A DNA stretch of 64,000 bases, from assembly GCF_003148495.1 (NCBI RefSeq), contig NZ_QGGH01000006.1:248001-312000 (forward strand). The letters run 5' to 3'. This DNA is from Mesorhizobium loti. GTDB taxonomy: Bacteria > Pseudomonadota > Alphaproteobacteria > Rhizobiales > Rhizobiaceae. Shown here in pieces: positions 1 to 9,424 of this stretch (positions are counted from its first letter, which is position 1; each line of letters begins with the position of its first letter). The notes beneath the pieces were generated by a model. The model was given only the letters and a program-made list of their open reading frames with translations. It was not told the DNA's origin and searched no databases. A program made the translations under genes and the position numbers.

Positions 1-509
1 GTATCGCCATATTTCCACTCGGACGAGCCGATCACCTGCGGCGGATGCGACTGGCCTTCATGCACGATGACGACGCCGAAGCTCGAGCCCTCATTGACCG
101 GCTTGACCACATAGGGCGGCTTCATCGGATGTTTGCTCTGGATGGCGAAGCGGCTGGCGACCTTCGATTCGGCGACCGGCACGCCGACCGCCTTGGCAAC
201 CCGCTTGGCCTGCTCCTTGTTCATGGCCAGAGCCGAGGCGAGCACGCCGGAATGGGTGTAGGGAATGCCGAGATATTCGAGGATGCCCTGGACAGTGCCG
301 TCCTCGCCAAAAGGGCCATGCAGCGCGTTGAAGACAACATCGGGCTTGAGCTCGGCAAGCACGGAGCCGACATCGCGCCCGACATCGACGCGCGTGACCT
401 GGTAGCCTTCCTTCTCGAGCTCATCGGCACAAGCCTTTCCCGAAGACAGGGACACGGGCCGCTCGGACGAAAAACCACCCAGCAGGACGGCCACATGCTT
501 GCTTTTCAT
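1..509 (-). CDS. ddl: D-alanine--D-alanine ligase (5' part, runs off window)
   Basis: Joins two D-alanines, with ATP, into the dipeptide used by MurF; cytoplasmic. Only the first 169 codons are inside the window, and the frame stays open at base 1. The N-terminal ATP-grasp layout is visible: GGFSSE at residues 11-16, HGPFGEDG at 64-71, the YTHSG segment near 84, and the start of the ATP-binding core (KPVNEGSS) near 135. The ATG at 509 is the first one that gives the usual N-terminus beginning MKSKHVAVLLGG. It is the distal gene of the division and cell wall cluster but is separated from murB by about 300 bp, so it may have its own promoter. The family is clear; whether it is the ddlA or ddlB type cannot be decided from this fragment. 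Confidence 0.93.
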   Translation of the reverse strand, partial: MKSKHVAVLLGGFSSERPVSLSSGKACADELEKEGYQVTRVDVGRDVGSVLAELKPDVVFNALHGPFGEDGTVQGILEYLGIPYTHSGVLASALAMNKEQAKRVAKAVGVPVAESKVASRFAIQSKHPMKPPYVVKPVNEGSSFGVVIVHEGQSHPPQVIGSSEWKYGD

Positions 510-810
510 TCCCCGGCATCCCCTCTCACGGCGGACCAAAAACCAAGATTTTCCGCAACATTGAGTCCGAGTCTCCCAGCAGGTTGCCCCCCAGACGGAA
601 AACGCGGGTAACGCGTCGAACGACTCAAATCAGGAAACGCTTTTGAGCAGAGAATCAGAGAGTTGATTCACTGGCAAGTGCTTACGATTCCGAGAGATTC
701 ACTTTCTGAGAAAATGGATGCGAAAAGCGTGTCGTTGAGTCTTTACAGCAACGGTCGCGGGTCGTTTTGATCCCGTCGAAGTTCATGTATCACATGAAGT
801 TCGACGCGGG
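510..810. other. Intergenic gap between murB and ddl
   Basis: About 300 bp break an otherwise almost gapless gene cluster. An imperfect inverted repeat at 775-805 (GTCGAAGTTCATG against its near complement, loop about 3 nt) lies just downstream of the murB stop. It could slow or end transcription, but it lacks a clear T-run. I see no convincing promoter for ddl, no RNA family and no credible open frame in the rest. Confidence 0.5.
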
Positions 811-1776
811 CTAAAGCAGCTGTCCGAGAAACTCCTGGACGGCATGCCCCGGCCGGAAATTGCCGATGCGCTTGATTTCCCATTGCAACCGGATTCCGGA
901 ATTCTCCAGCACCCGCGTGCGCACCGTCTCGCCGAGATATTCAAGATCGTAGCCGGTCGCGGTTCCCGTGTTGATCATGAAGTTGCAATGCATCGGCGAC
1001 ATCTGCGCGCCGCCGATCATCAGGCCGCGGCAACCCGCCTTGTCGATCTCCTTCCAGGCCGACGTGCCTTCGGGATTCTTGAAGGTCGAGCCGCCGGTCT
1101 TCTCGCGGATCGGCTGCACGGTCTCGCGATGGTTCTGCACGGCCTCCATCGCCACCTTGATCGCCGCCTTTTCTTCTGGATACCCCTCGAAAACCGCCGA
1201 TGTGAAGATCACGCCAGCCGGCACCGCCGAATGGCGATAAGAATAGTCCATGTCCTCAGCCAGGAATGTCGTGATTTCCCCCTTGCGAGTAAGCCCTCGC
1301 AACTCGACAACCCGTTCGCGGGTCTCCACGCCGTTGGCGCCGGCATTCATGACAAGCGCGCCGCCTACGGCGCCGGGAATGCCGTGGTAGAAATGGAACC
1401 CGCCAATGCCTTCCTCCAGGGCAAATGCGGCGAGGCGCTTGTCAGGGGCGGCAGCACCGGCGTTGATCCCGCCAGTTGCTGTTCTCTCGATCTGACCGAA
1501 ACCTTTCGCCGAAAGCCTGATGACGAAGCCTGGAATGCCGCCGTCCCGAACCAGAAGGTTCGAGCCAACGCCAACCACGGTCAGCGGTATCTCTTCGGGA
1601 ACCGCGCGCAGGAACGCCGCAAGATCTTCCTCGTCGGCCGGCTGGAACAGCACCTCGGCCAGCCCACCGGCGCGGAACCAGGTAATCTTGTCCATCTCGG
1701 CATTCGGCGTGAGGCGGCCGCGCAGGCCGGCAAGCCGGTCGCCAAGTCTGTCGATCAGGGCCTGGCCGTGCATCAT
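811..1776 (-). CDS. murB: UDP-N-acetylenolpyruvoylglucosamine reductase
   Basis: FAD- and NADPH-dependent enzyme that reduces UDP-GlcNAc-enolpyruvate to UDP-MurNAc, the second committed step of peptidoglycan precursor synthesis. Family signatures are the FAD-binding GVGSNLLV stretch, the GIPGAVGGALVMNAGANG motif, and GGSTFKNP, which carries the catalytic serine. At 321 aa it has the usual type-II MurB length. An open frame extends upstream, but the ATG at 1776 overlaps the murC stop as ATGA, like many junctions here, so I use it (a second ATG follows directly). It is the last gene of the tight part of the cluster. Confidence 0.96.
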   Translation of the reverse strand: MMHGQALIDRLGDRLAGLRGRLTPNAEMDKITWFRAGGLAEVLFQPADEEDLAAFLRAVPEEIPLTVVGVGSNLLVRDGGIPGFVIRLSAKGFGQIERTATGGINAGAAAPDKRLAAFALEEGIGGFHFYHGIPGAVGGALVMNAGANGVETRERVVELRGLTRKGEITTFLAEDMDYSYRHSAVPAGVIFTSAVFEGYPEEKAAIKVAMEAVQNHRETVQPIREKTGGSTFKNPEGTSAWKEIDKAGCRGLMIGGAQMSPMHCNFMINTGTATGYDLEYLGETVRTRVLENSGIRLQWEIKRIGNFRPGHAVQEFLGQLL

Positions 1777-3179
1777 GAGACGGTCCCGCCAAGCTCCTTG
1801 GGCAACGCATAGGCCCATTGGGTGATGTTGCCGGCGCCAAGGAAGACGACGAAATCGCCCGGCTTGGCCAGATCGCGGATGATGGGCGCAATCGCCGCCG
1901 GACCCTCGATGTAGCGAGCGTCGCGATGGCCGCCGGCGCGGATGCGCGACACCAGCGCGTCCGAACTGACGCCGTCGATCGGCTCTTCGCCGGCCGCGTA
2001 GACCGGCGCCACCATCACCGTGTCGGCGTCGTTGAAGCAGGTCGAAAACTCGTTGAATAGGTCATGCAGTCGGGTGAAGCGATGCGGCTGGGCAATGGCG
2101 ATGACGCGGCCCTTGGTGGCGCTGCGTGCCGCCTTCAGCACCGCCGAGATTTCGACCGGATGGTGGCCGTAATCGTCGAATATTTCGACGCCGTCCCACG
2201 AACCGGTGTGGGTGAAGCGGCGCTTGACGCCGGCGAAGGACGACAGGCCCTTCTTGATCGCCTCGGCCGACAGGCCGAGCTCATGCGCGACGGCGATCGC
2301 AGCCGTCGCGTTGGAGACGTTGTGACGGCCGGGCATCGGCAGGCGCAGGCCTGCAATCGTCGTTTGGCCGCCGGTCTTGCGGTCGCGGATCACCACGTCG
2401 AATTCCGAAATGGCACCGGCCATGCGGTGGTTGGTGAAGCGCACATCGGCCTGCGCGTTCTCGCCATAGGTGATGACGCGGCGATCTTCGATGCGGCTGA
2501 CCAGCGCCTGCACCTCAGGATGATCGGTGCACATCACGCCAAAACCGTAGAACGGCACGTTCTCGACGAACTGGCGGAAGGCCTCGCGCACCTTGTCGAA
2601 ACTGCCATAGTGATCGAGATGCTCGGGATCGATGTTGGTGACGACGGCGATCTCGGCCGGCAGCTTGAGGAAGGTGCCGTCGCTCTCGTCGGCCTCGACC
2701 ACCATCCATTCGCCGTCGCCCATGCGCGCGTTGGTGCCATAGGCATTGATGATGCCCCCATTGATGACGGTCGGATCGAGCCCGCCGGCGTCGAGCAAGG
2801 TCGCCACCATCGAGGTCGTCGTCGTCTTGCCATGCGTGCCGCCGATCGCCACCGCCTGGCGAAAGCGCATCAGCTCGGCCAGCATCTCGGCCCGGCGCAC
2901 GATCGGCAACAGCTTTTCGCGCGCGGCCTTGAGCTCCGGGTTGGATTTCTTGATCGCCGTCGAGACGACGACCACCTCGGCATCGCCGAGGTTCTCGGCC
3001 TTGTGGCCGACGAAGCATTCGATGCCCTTGTCGCGCAGCCGCTGCACATTGGCGCTTTCGGCCTGGTCGGACCCTTGCACCTTGTAGCCGAGATTGTGCA
3101 GCACTTCGGCAATGCCGCTCATGCCGATGCCGCCAATACCGATGAAATGCACAAGGCCGATGGTCTGCGGCATCTTCAT
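1773..3179 (-). CDS. murC: UDP-N-acetylmuramate--L-alanine ligase
   Basis: Adds L-alanine to UDP-MurNAc with ATP, starting the stem peptide; cytoplasmic Mur ligase. The 468 aa protein has the N-terminal Rossmann motif GIGGIGMS (residues 14-21), the ATP-binding GTHGKTTTT (114-122), the EADESDGTF and NIDPEHLDHYG segments of the central domain, and GHHPVEI in the C-terminal domain. The length is normal. Its start codon overlaps the murG stop (ATGA), and its own stop overlaps the murB start. Confidence 0.97.
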   Translation of the reverse strand: MKMPQTIGLVHFIGIGGIGMSGIAEVLHNLGYKVQGSDQAESANVQRLRDKGIECFVGHKAENLGDAEVVVVSTAIKKSNPELKAAREKLLPIVRRAEMLAELMRFRQAVAIGGTHGKTTTTSMVATLLDAGGLDPTVINGGIINAYGTNARMGDGEWMVVEADESDGTFLKLPAEIAVVTNIDPEHLDHYGSFDKVREAFRQFVENVPFYGFGVMCTDHPEVQALVSRIEDRRVITYGENAQADVRFTNHRMAGAISEFDVVIRDRKTGGQTTIAGLRLPMPGRHNVSNATAAIAVAHELGLSAEAIKKGLSSFAGVKRRFTHTGSWDGVEIFDDYGHHPVEISAVLKAARSATKGRVIAIAQPHRFTRLHDLFNEFSTCFNDADTVMVAPVYAAGEEPIDGVSSDALVSRIRAGGHRDARYIEGPAAIAPIIRDLAKPGDFVVFLGAGNITQWAYALPKELGGTVS

Positions 3180-4303
3180 GCGTGCGTCCCCTTCCTGAAA
3201 TCCGAAACGGTTTTTTTCGACGCAATAGCCTCTGTGAGATCAGCGAGCAACCGTGCCGCGTCCGGCCTGCCTGCCGATTTCGCGCCCGCCGCCATCGCCG
3301 CCAGCCGCTCGGGAGCATCCATCAGCCCGCCGACGAGCGCTGCGATGCGTTCGGGCGAAAGCGAGGATTGTGGGTGCACTTCGCCGCCGCCAGCAGCGGC
3401 AAGGGCCGCCGCGTTCGCCGCCTGGTCGTGATCGAGCGCATAGGGGTAAGGCACCAGCAGCGCCGGCCGGCCAATGACGGCGATCTCCGAGACAGTCGAG
3501 GCACCGGAGCGCGAGATCACCAGGTGAGCGGTCGCTATGCGCTGCGCCATATCGGTGAAGAAGGGTGAGACCTCGACGGCGACGCCAAGGGCGGCATAGG
3601 CCGCCTTGACCCGCGCCACGTCATCCGCGCGCGCCTGCTGCGTGATCACCAGCCGCTTGCGCTGGGCATCGGAAAGCAGCGCCATGGCTCCCGGCACGGC
3701 ATCGGAAAAGAACTGGGCGCCCTGGCTGCCGCCGAACACCAGCAGGCGGAACGGCTGTTCCCCGGTCGACGCCGCATAAGCCGTCTTGGCCGCTTCCAGC
3801 ACGGCAGGCCTGACCGGATTGCCCGTCGTCACCGTCTTGACGCCGGCAGAACTGGTGTCCTGCGGCAGGAAGCCGCCGGCGATGGCATCGACGCGGCCGG
3901 CCAGAGCACGGTTGGCGCGTCCCATCACCGCGTTCTGCTCATGGATCAGCGTCGGCACCTTGCGCCGTGTCGCCGCGTAGAGCGGCGGCAAGGTCGGATA
4001 GCCGCCGAAGCCGACGACGGCATCCGGCTTGATCCTGCCAATGATGGCGGAAGCCTGACGCACGCCGCGCCAGATTTTCCAGAAGGCGCCAAGCAGGGCA
4101 AAAGGATTTTTCGAGCCCATCGTCGCCGACTGGATCGGATGGATGGCGGCGGCAGGGAAATGGCTGGCGAAACGCTCGGCACGGTCGTCGGTCGCCAGAT
4201 GTACCGACCAGCCGCGCTCGTTCAGCTCATGCGCCAGCGCCTCGGCCGGGAAAAGGTGCCCACCGGTTCCGCCCGCCGCGAGAAGGATGACGCCTCTGGC
4301 CAT
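3176..4303 (-). CDS. murG: UDP-GlcNAc--lipid I N-acetylglucosaminyltransferase
   Basis: Peripheral membrane GT28 glycosyltransferase that converts lipid I to lipid II at the inner face of the cytoplasmic membrane. The glycine-rich donor motif GGTGGHLFP lies at residues 11-19, with a second G-rich segment (GGSQGA) and the C-terminal SRSGAST...E and PYPYALDHDQ motifs typical of MurG. The frame extends 12 codons upstream inside ftsW. The ATG at 4303, one base past the ftsW stop (TGATATG), gives the standard N-terminus and 375 aa. It overlaps murC by ATGA. Confidence 0.96.
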   Translation of the reverse strand: MARGVILLAAGGTGGHLFPAEALAHELNERGWSVHLATDDRAERFASHFPAAAIHPIQSATMGSKNPFALLGAFWKIWRGVRQASAIIGRIKPDAVVGFGGYPTLPPLYAATRRKVPTLIHEQNAVMGRANRALAGRVDAIAGGFLPQDTSSAGVKTVTTGNPVRPAVLEAAKTAYAASTGEQPFRLLVFGGSQGAQFFSDAVPGAMALLSDAQRKRLVITQQARADDVARVKAAYAALGVAVEVSPFFTDMAQRIATAHLVISRSGASTVSEIAVIGRPALLVPYPYALDHDQAANAAALAAAGGGEVHPQSSLSPERIAALVGGLMDAPERLAAMAAGAKSAGRPDAARLLADLTEAIASKKTVSDFRKGTHA

Positions 4304-4304
4304 A

Positions 4305-5456
4305 TCACTCCGCCGGCACGGCGCGTTGCGACAGGCCAAAGCCCATCTGCTTGCGCTTTTCCGGCCGCTTGCGTGTCAGCGCCAGCACCATGCCCATCGA
4401 GATGGCGATGGCGATCTGCGAGGAGCCTCCATAGGAGATGAACGGCAGCGTCATGCCCTTGGCCGGCACCAACTGCAGGTTGACGCACATGTTGATGACA
4501 GCCTGCAGGCCGAAGACGGTGACGAGACCGCCGACCGCATAGCGGGTGAAATCGTCATGTTCCTTCAGCGCCGTGTTGAGGCCGCGCAGCACGATGAAGG
4601 CGAAGATCGACATGATGAAGAAGCACATGATCAGCCCGAACTCTTCGCCGGCGACCGAGAAGACGAAGTCGGCATGGCTGTCGGGGATGACCCGCTTGAC
4701 CGTACCCTCACCCGGCCCGACGCCGAACCAGCCGCCATTGATCAGCGCCTCGCGTCCCATGTCGACCTGGAACGTGTCGCCTTCGCCGGTGAGGAACTTG
4801 TCGATGCGCAAGGCAACGTGCGGAAACACCGTATAGGCGGCGAAAACGCCGCCGACGCCGGCCGCACCCAGCGCGACGATCCACAGCCATGGCAGCCCCG
4901 CCATGAAGAACATGATGCCCCAGGTGCCGGTCGTCAGCATGGTCTGGCCGAGGTCCGGTTGCGCCACCAGCAGCGACACGACCAGCACCAGCAGCAGCAT
5001 GGCGAACAGATTGCCCGGAATGTCGGGCTGGCGCTTGTGTTCGGCAAACAGCCAGGCGCACATGATGACGAAGGCGGGCTTGAGGAATTCAGAGGGCTGG
5101 ATCGACAGGCCGGCAAGCGACACCCAGCGGCGCGCACCCTTCACCTCGACGCCGATGTAGAGCACCGCCACCATCAGCACCAGCATCAGGCACAGCATGA
5201 TCAGCGCCATGCGCCGGATCTGCCGGGAATCGAGGAACGACACGGCCAGCATCACGCCAAGCGCCGGCACGGTGAAGATGATCTGCCTTGTGGCGAAGTG
5301 GAAACTGTCGAGACCGATGCGTTCGGCCACCGCCGGGCTGGCCGCGAAGGACAAGACGATGCCAAGCCCCATCAGCGACAGGAACGCCGCCAGGAACCAG
5401 CGATCGATCGTCCACCACCAGGTCGCAACCGGACTTTTGTCGAGACGGCTCTGCAT
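4305..5456 (-). CDS. ftsW: Septal peptidoglycan glycosyltransferase, SEDS family
   Basis: Polytopic SEDS glycosyltransferase that polymerises lipid II at the septum in complex with the FtsI transpeptidase encoded in the same cluster. The 383 aa protein is largely hydrophobic with about ten membrane segments. It contains the family's conserved KGARRW and QPSEFLK stretches, the long loop with GEGTVK...SHADFVFSVAGEEFG, and the C-terminal PFISYGGSS motif. The start overlaps the murD stop as TAATG. Its position between murD and murG is that of FtsW rather than RodA. Confidence 0.96.
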   Translation of the reverse strand: MQSRLDKSPVATWWWTIDRWFLAAFLSLMGLGIVLSFAASPAVAERIGLDSFHFATRQIIFTVPALGVMLAVSFLDSRQIRRMALIMLCLMLVLMVAVLYIGVEVKGARRWVSLAGLSIQPSEFLKPAFVIMCAWLFAEHKRQPDIPGNLFAMLLLVLVVSLLVAQPDLGQTMLTTGTWGIMFFMAGLPWLWIVALGAAGVGGVFAAYTVFPHVALRIDKFLTGEGDTFQVDMGREALINGGWFGVGPGEGTVKRVIPDSHADFVFSVAGEEFGLIMCFFIMSIFAFIVLRGLNTALKEHDDFTRYAVGGLVTVFGLQAVINMCVNLQLVPAKGMTLPFISYGGSSQIAIAISMGMVLALTRKRPEKRKQMGFGLSQRAVPAE

Positions 5457-6856
5457 TATCGTGCCCCTCCGATGGGTTTCACACCCTCGATAGCATTCGC
5501 AGCTTGCCTGAAGGCTTCGCCACGGACTTCGAAATTCTTGAACTGGTCGAAACTGGCGCAGGCCGGCGACAACAGCACCACCGCCTCGCCGCTGTCATCC
5601 TTAGCCGCATCATGCGCGGCGTGCTCGACCGCCGCGGCCAGCGTGCCTGAAATCTCGTAAGGCACGGCCTCGCCCAGTGTCGCCGAAAAAGCCGGCGCGG
5701 CCTCGCCAATCAGATAGGCCTTGGCGATACGCGGGAAGAAGCCGCGCAACGGCTCGATGCCGCCTTCCTTGGGCAAGCCGCCGGCGATCCAGTAGATGCG
5801 CTGAAAGCTCGACAGTGCCGGCGCCGCCGCATCGGCATTGGTCGCCTTGGAATCGTTGATGAACAGCACATGGTCCTTGCGGCCGACCTGCTCCATGCGG
5901 TGCGCAAGGCCGGGAAAGCTTTCGAGCCCCGACTGGATCTCGCCAAGTTCCAGCCCGACCTTCAGGCAAGCAGCGACCGCTGCCAGCGCGTTCTGCGCAT
6001 TGTGCTGGCCGCGCAGCGAGCCGATGCCTTCGAGGAAGGCGACGCGGCTGTAGCGGCCGTGCACGGCTTCCATCAGATTGGTGCCGTCGGCGAAATAGCC
6101 GTCGGTCAGCGGCAGCCGCTTGGAGATGCGGATGACATGCCGTCCCGCCCGCTCCAGCCGCTCGGCAATCTGCGCGCACCAGGAATCGTCGATGCCGATG
6201 ATCGCCGTCTCGCTGCCGGCCACCAGCCGTTCCTTGATCGCGGCGTAGTGCTGCATGGTGCCGTGACGGTCGAGATGGTCGGGCGTCAGATTGAGCAGGA
6301 TGCCGGCCGTCGGGTTGATCGAGGGCGCGAGGTCGATCTGGTAGGACGAGCATTCGACGACATAATGCCGGTCGGGCTCGGGCGGATCGAGCGTCATCAC
6401 CGCGCGGCCGATATTGCCGCCCATCTGGGTGTCGCGGCCGGACGCCTTCAGGATATGCGCGGTCAGCGCGGTCGTCGTCGACTTGCCGTTGGTGCCGGTG
6501 ATGGCGATGAAGGGCGCCGTTGGCGCACTAAGCATTCGCTCGCGGCAGAAAAGCTCGATGTCGCCGATGATCTCGACGCCTGAACCGCGCGCCAGCTCCA
6601 CCGTCCAATGCGGCTTGGGATGCGTCAGCGGCACGCCTGGCGACAGCACGAAAGCCGAGAACTTCGCCCAGTCGGCACCGCGCAGATCGGCGGTTGCGAT
6701 TCCGGTAGCCGAGGCCTTGGCGACGCTGTCGGGATTATCGTCCCAGGCCAGCAGGTCCGCCCCACCCTCGATCAGCGCGCGCGCCGTCGCGATCCCCGAG
6801 CCACCGAGCCCGAAGAGCGAAACGTGCTTGCCTGAAAAGGATGCGGCGGGGATCAA
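5456..6856 (-). CDS. murD: UDP-N-acetylmuramoyl-L-alanine--D-glutamate ligase
   Basis: Third Mur ligase step: adds D-glutamate to UDP-MurNAc-L-Ala with ATP. The protein has 466 aa, with the N-terminal GLGGSG loop (16-21), the ATP-binding TGTNGKSTTT near 119-128, the NLTPDHLDRHG segment, and the FINDSKATN motif of the C-terminal part. Eight bases separate it from mraY upstream, and its stop overlaps ftsW. The ATG at 6856 gives the normal MurD N-terminus. Confidence 0.96.
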   Translation of the reverse strand: MIPAASFSGKHVSLFGLGGSGIATARALIEGGADLLAWDDNPDSVAKASATGIATADLRGADWAKFSAFVLSPGVPLTHPKPHWTVELARGSGVEIIGDIELFCRERMLSAPTAPFIAITGTNGKSTTTALTAHILKASGRDTQMGGNIGRAVMTLDPPEPDRHYVVECSSYQIDLAPSINPTAGILLNLTPDHLDRHGTMQHYAAIKERLVAGSETAIIGIDDSWCAQIAERLERAGRHVIRISKRLPLTDGYFADGTNLMEAVHGRYSRVAFLEGIGSLRGQHNAQNALAAVAACLKVGLELGEIQSGLESFPGLAHRMEQVGRKDHVLFINDSKATNADAAAPALSSFQRIYWIAGGLPKEGGIEPLRGFFPRIAKAYLIGEAAPAFSATLGEAVPYEISGTLAAAVEHAAHDAAKDDSGEAVVLLSPACASFDQFKNFEVRGEAFRQAANAIEGVKPIGGAR

Positions 6857-6864
6857 AGGGCTTC

Positions 6865-7947
6865 CTATCTCAGCTTGAGGGTCGACAGGCCAACCAGCGC
6901 CAGGATGACGGCGATGATCCAGAAGCGGATCACCACCTGGCTTTCGGTCCAGCCGAGCTTTTCGAAATGATGGTGGATCGGCGCCATCAGGAACACCCGC
7001 TTGCCGGTCATCTTGAAATAGCCGACCTGGATGATGACGGACAGGATTTCCACGACAAACAATCCGCCGACGATGACCAGCACGATCTCGTGCTTGGTGG
7101 CGACCGCGACCGTGCCGATCAGGCCGCCCATGGCCAGCGAGCCGGTGTCGCCCATGAAGATCGCCGCCGGCGGCGCGTTGAACCAGAGGAAGCCGAGGCC
7201 GGCGCCGATGACCGAGCCAAGCACGACCGCCAGTTCGCCGGTGCCGGGCACGAAATGGATCTGCAGATATTCGGCGAAGACGGCGTTGCCGGAGAGATAG
7301 GCGATGACGCCGAAGGAGGCCGCCGCGATCATGATCGGCACGATCGCCAGCCCGTCCAGGCCGTCGGTCAGGTTCACCGCATTGCCGGCGCCGACGATGA
7401 CGAAGCAGGAGAACGGAATGAAGAACCAGCCGAGATTGACGATGAACTCCTTGGCGAAGGGGAATGTCAGCGACGACGAGAACGGCGCCTGGCCATTGTG
7501 CATGATCGCCCAGGCGGCGATGCCGGCGATGACGAATTCAAGCGCCAGCCGCGCCTTGCCGGAAAAGCCGAGATGCGACTGCTTGGTCACCTTGAGATAG
7601 TCGTCGTAGAAGCCGATCGAGCCGAAGCCCAGCGTCACCAGCAGCACCACCCAGACATAGATGCTCGACAGGTTCGCCCACAAAAGCGACGAGCCGATGA
7701 TGCCCGACAGGATCATCAGACCGCCCATGGTCGGCGTGCCGGCCTTCTTGAAATGTGTCTGCGGTCCATCAGCGCGGATCGGCTGACCCTTGCCTTGCCG
7801 CAGCCGCAGCGAATTGATGATGGTCGGCCCGAAAATGAAGACGATCAGCGCCGACGTGATCAGCGCCCCGCCGGTGCGGAAGGTGATGTAGCGGAAGACA
7901 TTGAAGACCGAGACCTTATCCGCAAAATCGACGAGCAGTGTAAACAT
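6865..7947 (-). CDS. mraY: Phospho-N-acetylmuramoyl-pentapeptide transferase
   Basis: Integral membrane enzyme that transfers phospho-MurNAc-pentapeptide to undecaprenyl phosphate, giving lipid I. Catalytic motifs are present: the FYDDYLK aspartate pair, NLTDGLDGLA, the FMGDTGS segment, and the HHHFEK cytoplasmic loop near the C-terminus. About ten membrane segments are apparent. The longer open frame runs into murF sequence. The ATG at 7947 gives 360 aa, the family's standard length, starting MFTLLVDFADK. Confidence 0.97.
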   Translation of the reverse strand: MFTLLVDFADKVSVFNVFRYITFRTGGALITSALIVFIFGPTIINSLRLRQGKGQPIRADGPQTHFKKAGTPTMGGLMILSGIIGSSLLWANLSSIYVWVVLLVTLGFGSIGFYDDYLKVTKQSHLGFSGKARLALEFVIAGIAAWAIMHNGQAPFSSSLTFPFAKEFIVNLGWFFIPFSCFVIVGAGNAVNLTDGLDGLAIVPIMIAAASFGVIAYLSGNAVFAEYLQIHFVPGTGELAVVLGSVIGAGLGFLWFNAPPAAIFMGDTGSLAMGGLIGTVAVATKHEIVLVIVGGLFVVEILSVIIQVGYFKMTGKRVFLMAPIHHHFEKLGWTESQVVIRFWIIAVILALVGLSTLKLR

Positions 7948-7966
7948 GCGCTTTTCGTCCCCCGAC

Positions 7967-9424
7967 CTAGGTCTGTTTTCTGGTTGTCGATTCAGCAGGG
8001 AATTTGCCCAGCAGCGCATCGACCAGTTTTGCAAAACCGATGCCCTTCGACGATTTGATCATCACCACATCGCCCGGCTTCAGCGCGGCAAGCAGCACCG
8101 GCTTCAGCTCCTCGACACCGGCGCGGTATTCCGTCTTGATCTCGGCCGGCAGTATCTCGGCCAGCGCCCGCATCTCCGGGCCGCCGAGAAAGACGGTCTG
8201 TGTCCCGGTGCCGACGATGAGCTCGGCAAGGGCAGCATGCAGCTTGGCCGAGTGGTCGCCGAGCTCGAGCATGTCGCCGAGCACCGCGATGCGACGACCC
8301 TCGCCCGTCACCGGCGTCGCGTTGAGCAATGCCATCGCAGCGGCCATCGATGCCGGATTGGCGTTGTAGCTCTCGTCGATCAGCGTGATCGGCCCGCCGG
8401 GGTGGCTCGAAGTCGGGCCACCGGGGTGGCGCAGGACATGGCGCTTGCCGCGCCCGCGTTCGGCCGAAAGATCGGCCAGCGCGAGTGCCACCTTGTCGAG
8501 ATCTGCGCCGACCAGATGCGCCGCACCCAGCACCGCCAGCACGTTCTGCACCATATGGCGGCCGGGTGCGCCGATCCGCGCCGTCACCTCGTGGCCGCTG
8601 ATCCTGGCGGTGATGTCGGAATGATCCGCATGCAATTCGCATTTGACGAGCTTGAAGGTCGAGCGCGCATTCTCGCCGAAGCCGTAGACGTGCTCGACAC
8701 CGGCGGCCTGCGCCATCTTGTCGAGAATCTTGAAGCGCGCGTCGTCGCGGTTGAGGACGACAGCGCCCTCAGGCTCCAATCCTTCGAAAATCTCGGCTTT
8801 GGCCTTGGCGATCTCGTCCAGATTGCGGAAGAAGCCAAGGTGGGCGGCCGCGATCATAGTGACGATGGCGACATGCGGCCTTACCATCTTGACCAGCGGA
8901 CGGATCTCGTCGGGATGGTTCATGCCAATCTCGAACACGGCATAGTCGCAATCATTGGGCATGCGCGCCAAAGTCAGCGGCACGCCCCAGTGATTGTTGA
9001 AGGACTGCGCCGAGGCATGCACCTTTCCGACGGCTTGCAGCACATGGCGCAGCGCTTCCTTGGTGGTCGTCTTGCCGGCCGAACCGGTCACCGCGATGAT
9101 TTTGGCTTGGGAGCGTTCTCGGGAGGCCACTCCGAGTTTTTCCAGCGCGGCCAGCACATCCTCGACGACGATGATCGGCGCCGTCAGCCGGCCGAGCGAC
9201 GGCAGCTTGCCTTCGGCCACCACCAGCACGCCGGCACCGGCCTTGATGGCGGCGGTTGCGAAGTCATGGCCGTCCATCGCCTCGCCCTTGATGGCGAAGA
9301 AGGCGTCGCCCGGCTGCAGGCTGCGGCTGTCGATCGAAATGCCTGAAATGCCTTCCGGCATCGGCCCGAGAGGCCGCCCGTCCATGGCGGCAACCAGCGC
9401 CTCGGAGGTCCACAGCAAGCTCAT
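7967..9424 (-). CDS. murF: UDP-MurNAc-tripeptide--D-Ala-D-Ala ligase
   Basis: Last cytoplasmic Mur ligase: attaches D-Ala-D-Ala made by Ddl. The ATP-binding GSAGKTTTKE is at residues 114-123, NNHWGVP follows, and DESYNANPASM marks the C-terminal part. At 485 aa it is slightly long. Just before the DESYNANP motif, near residues 331-343, it carries a repeated HPGGP...HPGGP segment that looks like a small in-frame insertion (see findings). The start codon overlaps the murE stop (ATGA). Confidence 0.95.
   Translation of the reverse strand: MSLLWTSEALVAAMDGRPLGPMPEGISGISIDSRSLQPGDAFFAIKGEAMDGHDFATAAIKAGAGVLVVAEGKLPSLGRLTAPIIVVEDVLAALEKLGVASRERSQAKIIAVTGSAGKTTTKEALRHVLQAVGKVHASAQSFNNHWGVPLTLARMPNDCDYAVFEIGMNHPDEIRPLVKMVRPHVAIVTMIAAAHLGFFRNLDEIAKAKAEIFEGLEPEGAVVLNRDDARFKILDKMAQAAGVEHVYGFGENARSTFKLVKCELHADHSDITARISGHEVTARIGAPGRHMVQNVLAVLGAAHLVGADLDKVALALADLSAERGRGKRHVLRHPGGPTSSHPGGPITLIDESYNANPASMAAAMALLNATPVTGEGRRIAVLGDMLELGDHSAKLHAALAELIVGTGTQTVFLGGPEMRALAEILPAEIKTEYRAGVEELKPVLLAALKPGDVVMIKSSKGIGFAKLVDALLGKFPAESTTRKQT

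Noticed and set aside
2064..3431. Long plus-strand open frame (455 codons) opposite murC and murG
   Set aside because: It is the antisense shadow of strong Mur genes in GC-rich DNA; composition is His/Arg/Asp/Gly-rich with no domain. The same holds for similar frames at 4143-5660, 6841-8058, 7901-9346, 13228-14121, 33032-34360 and 61750-63162.
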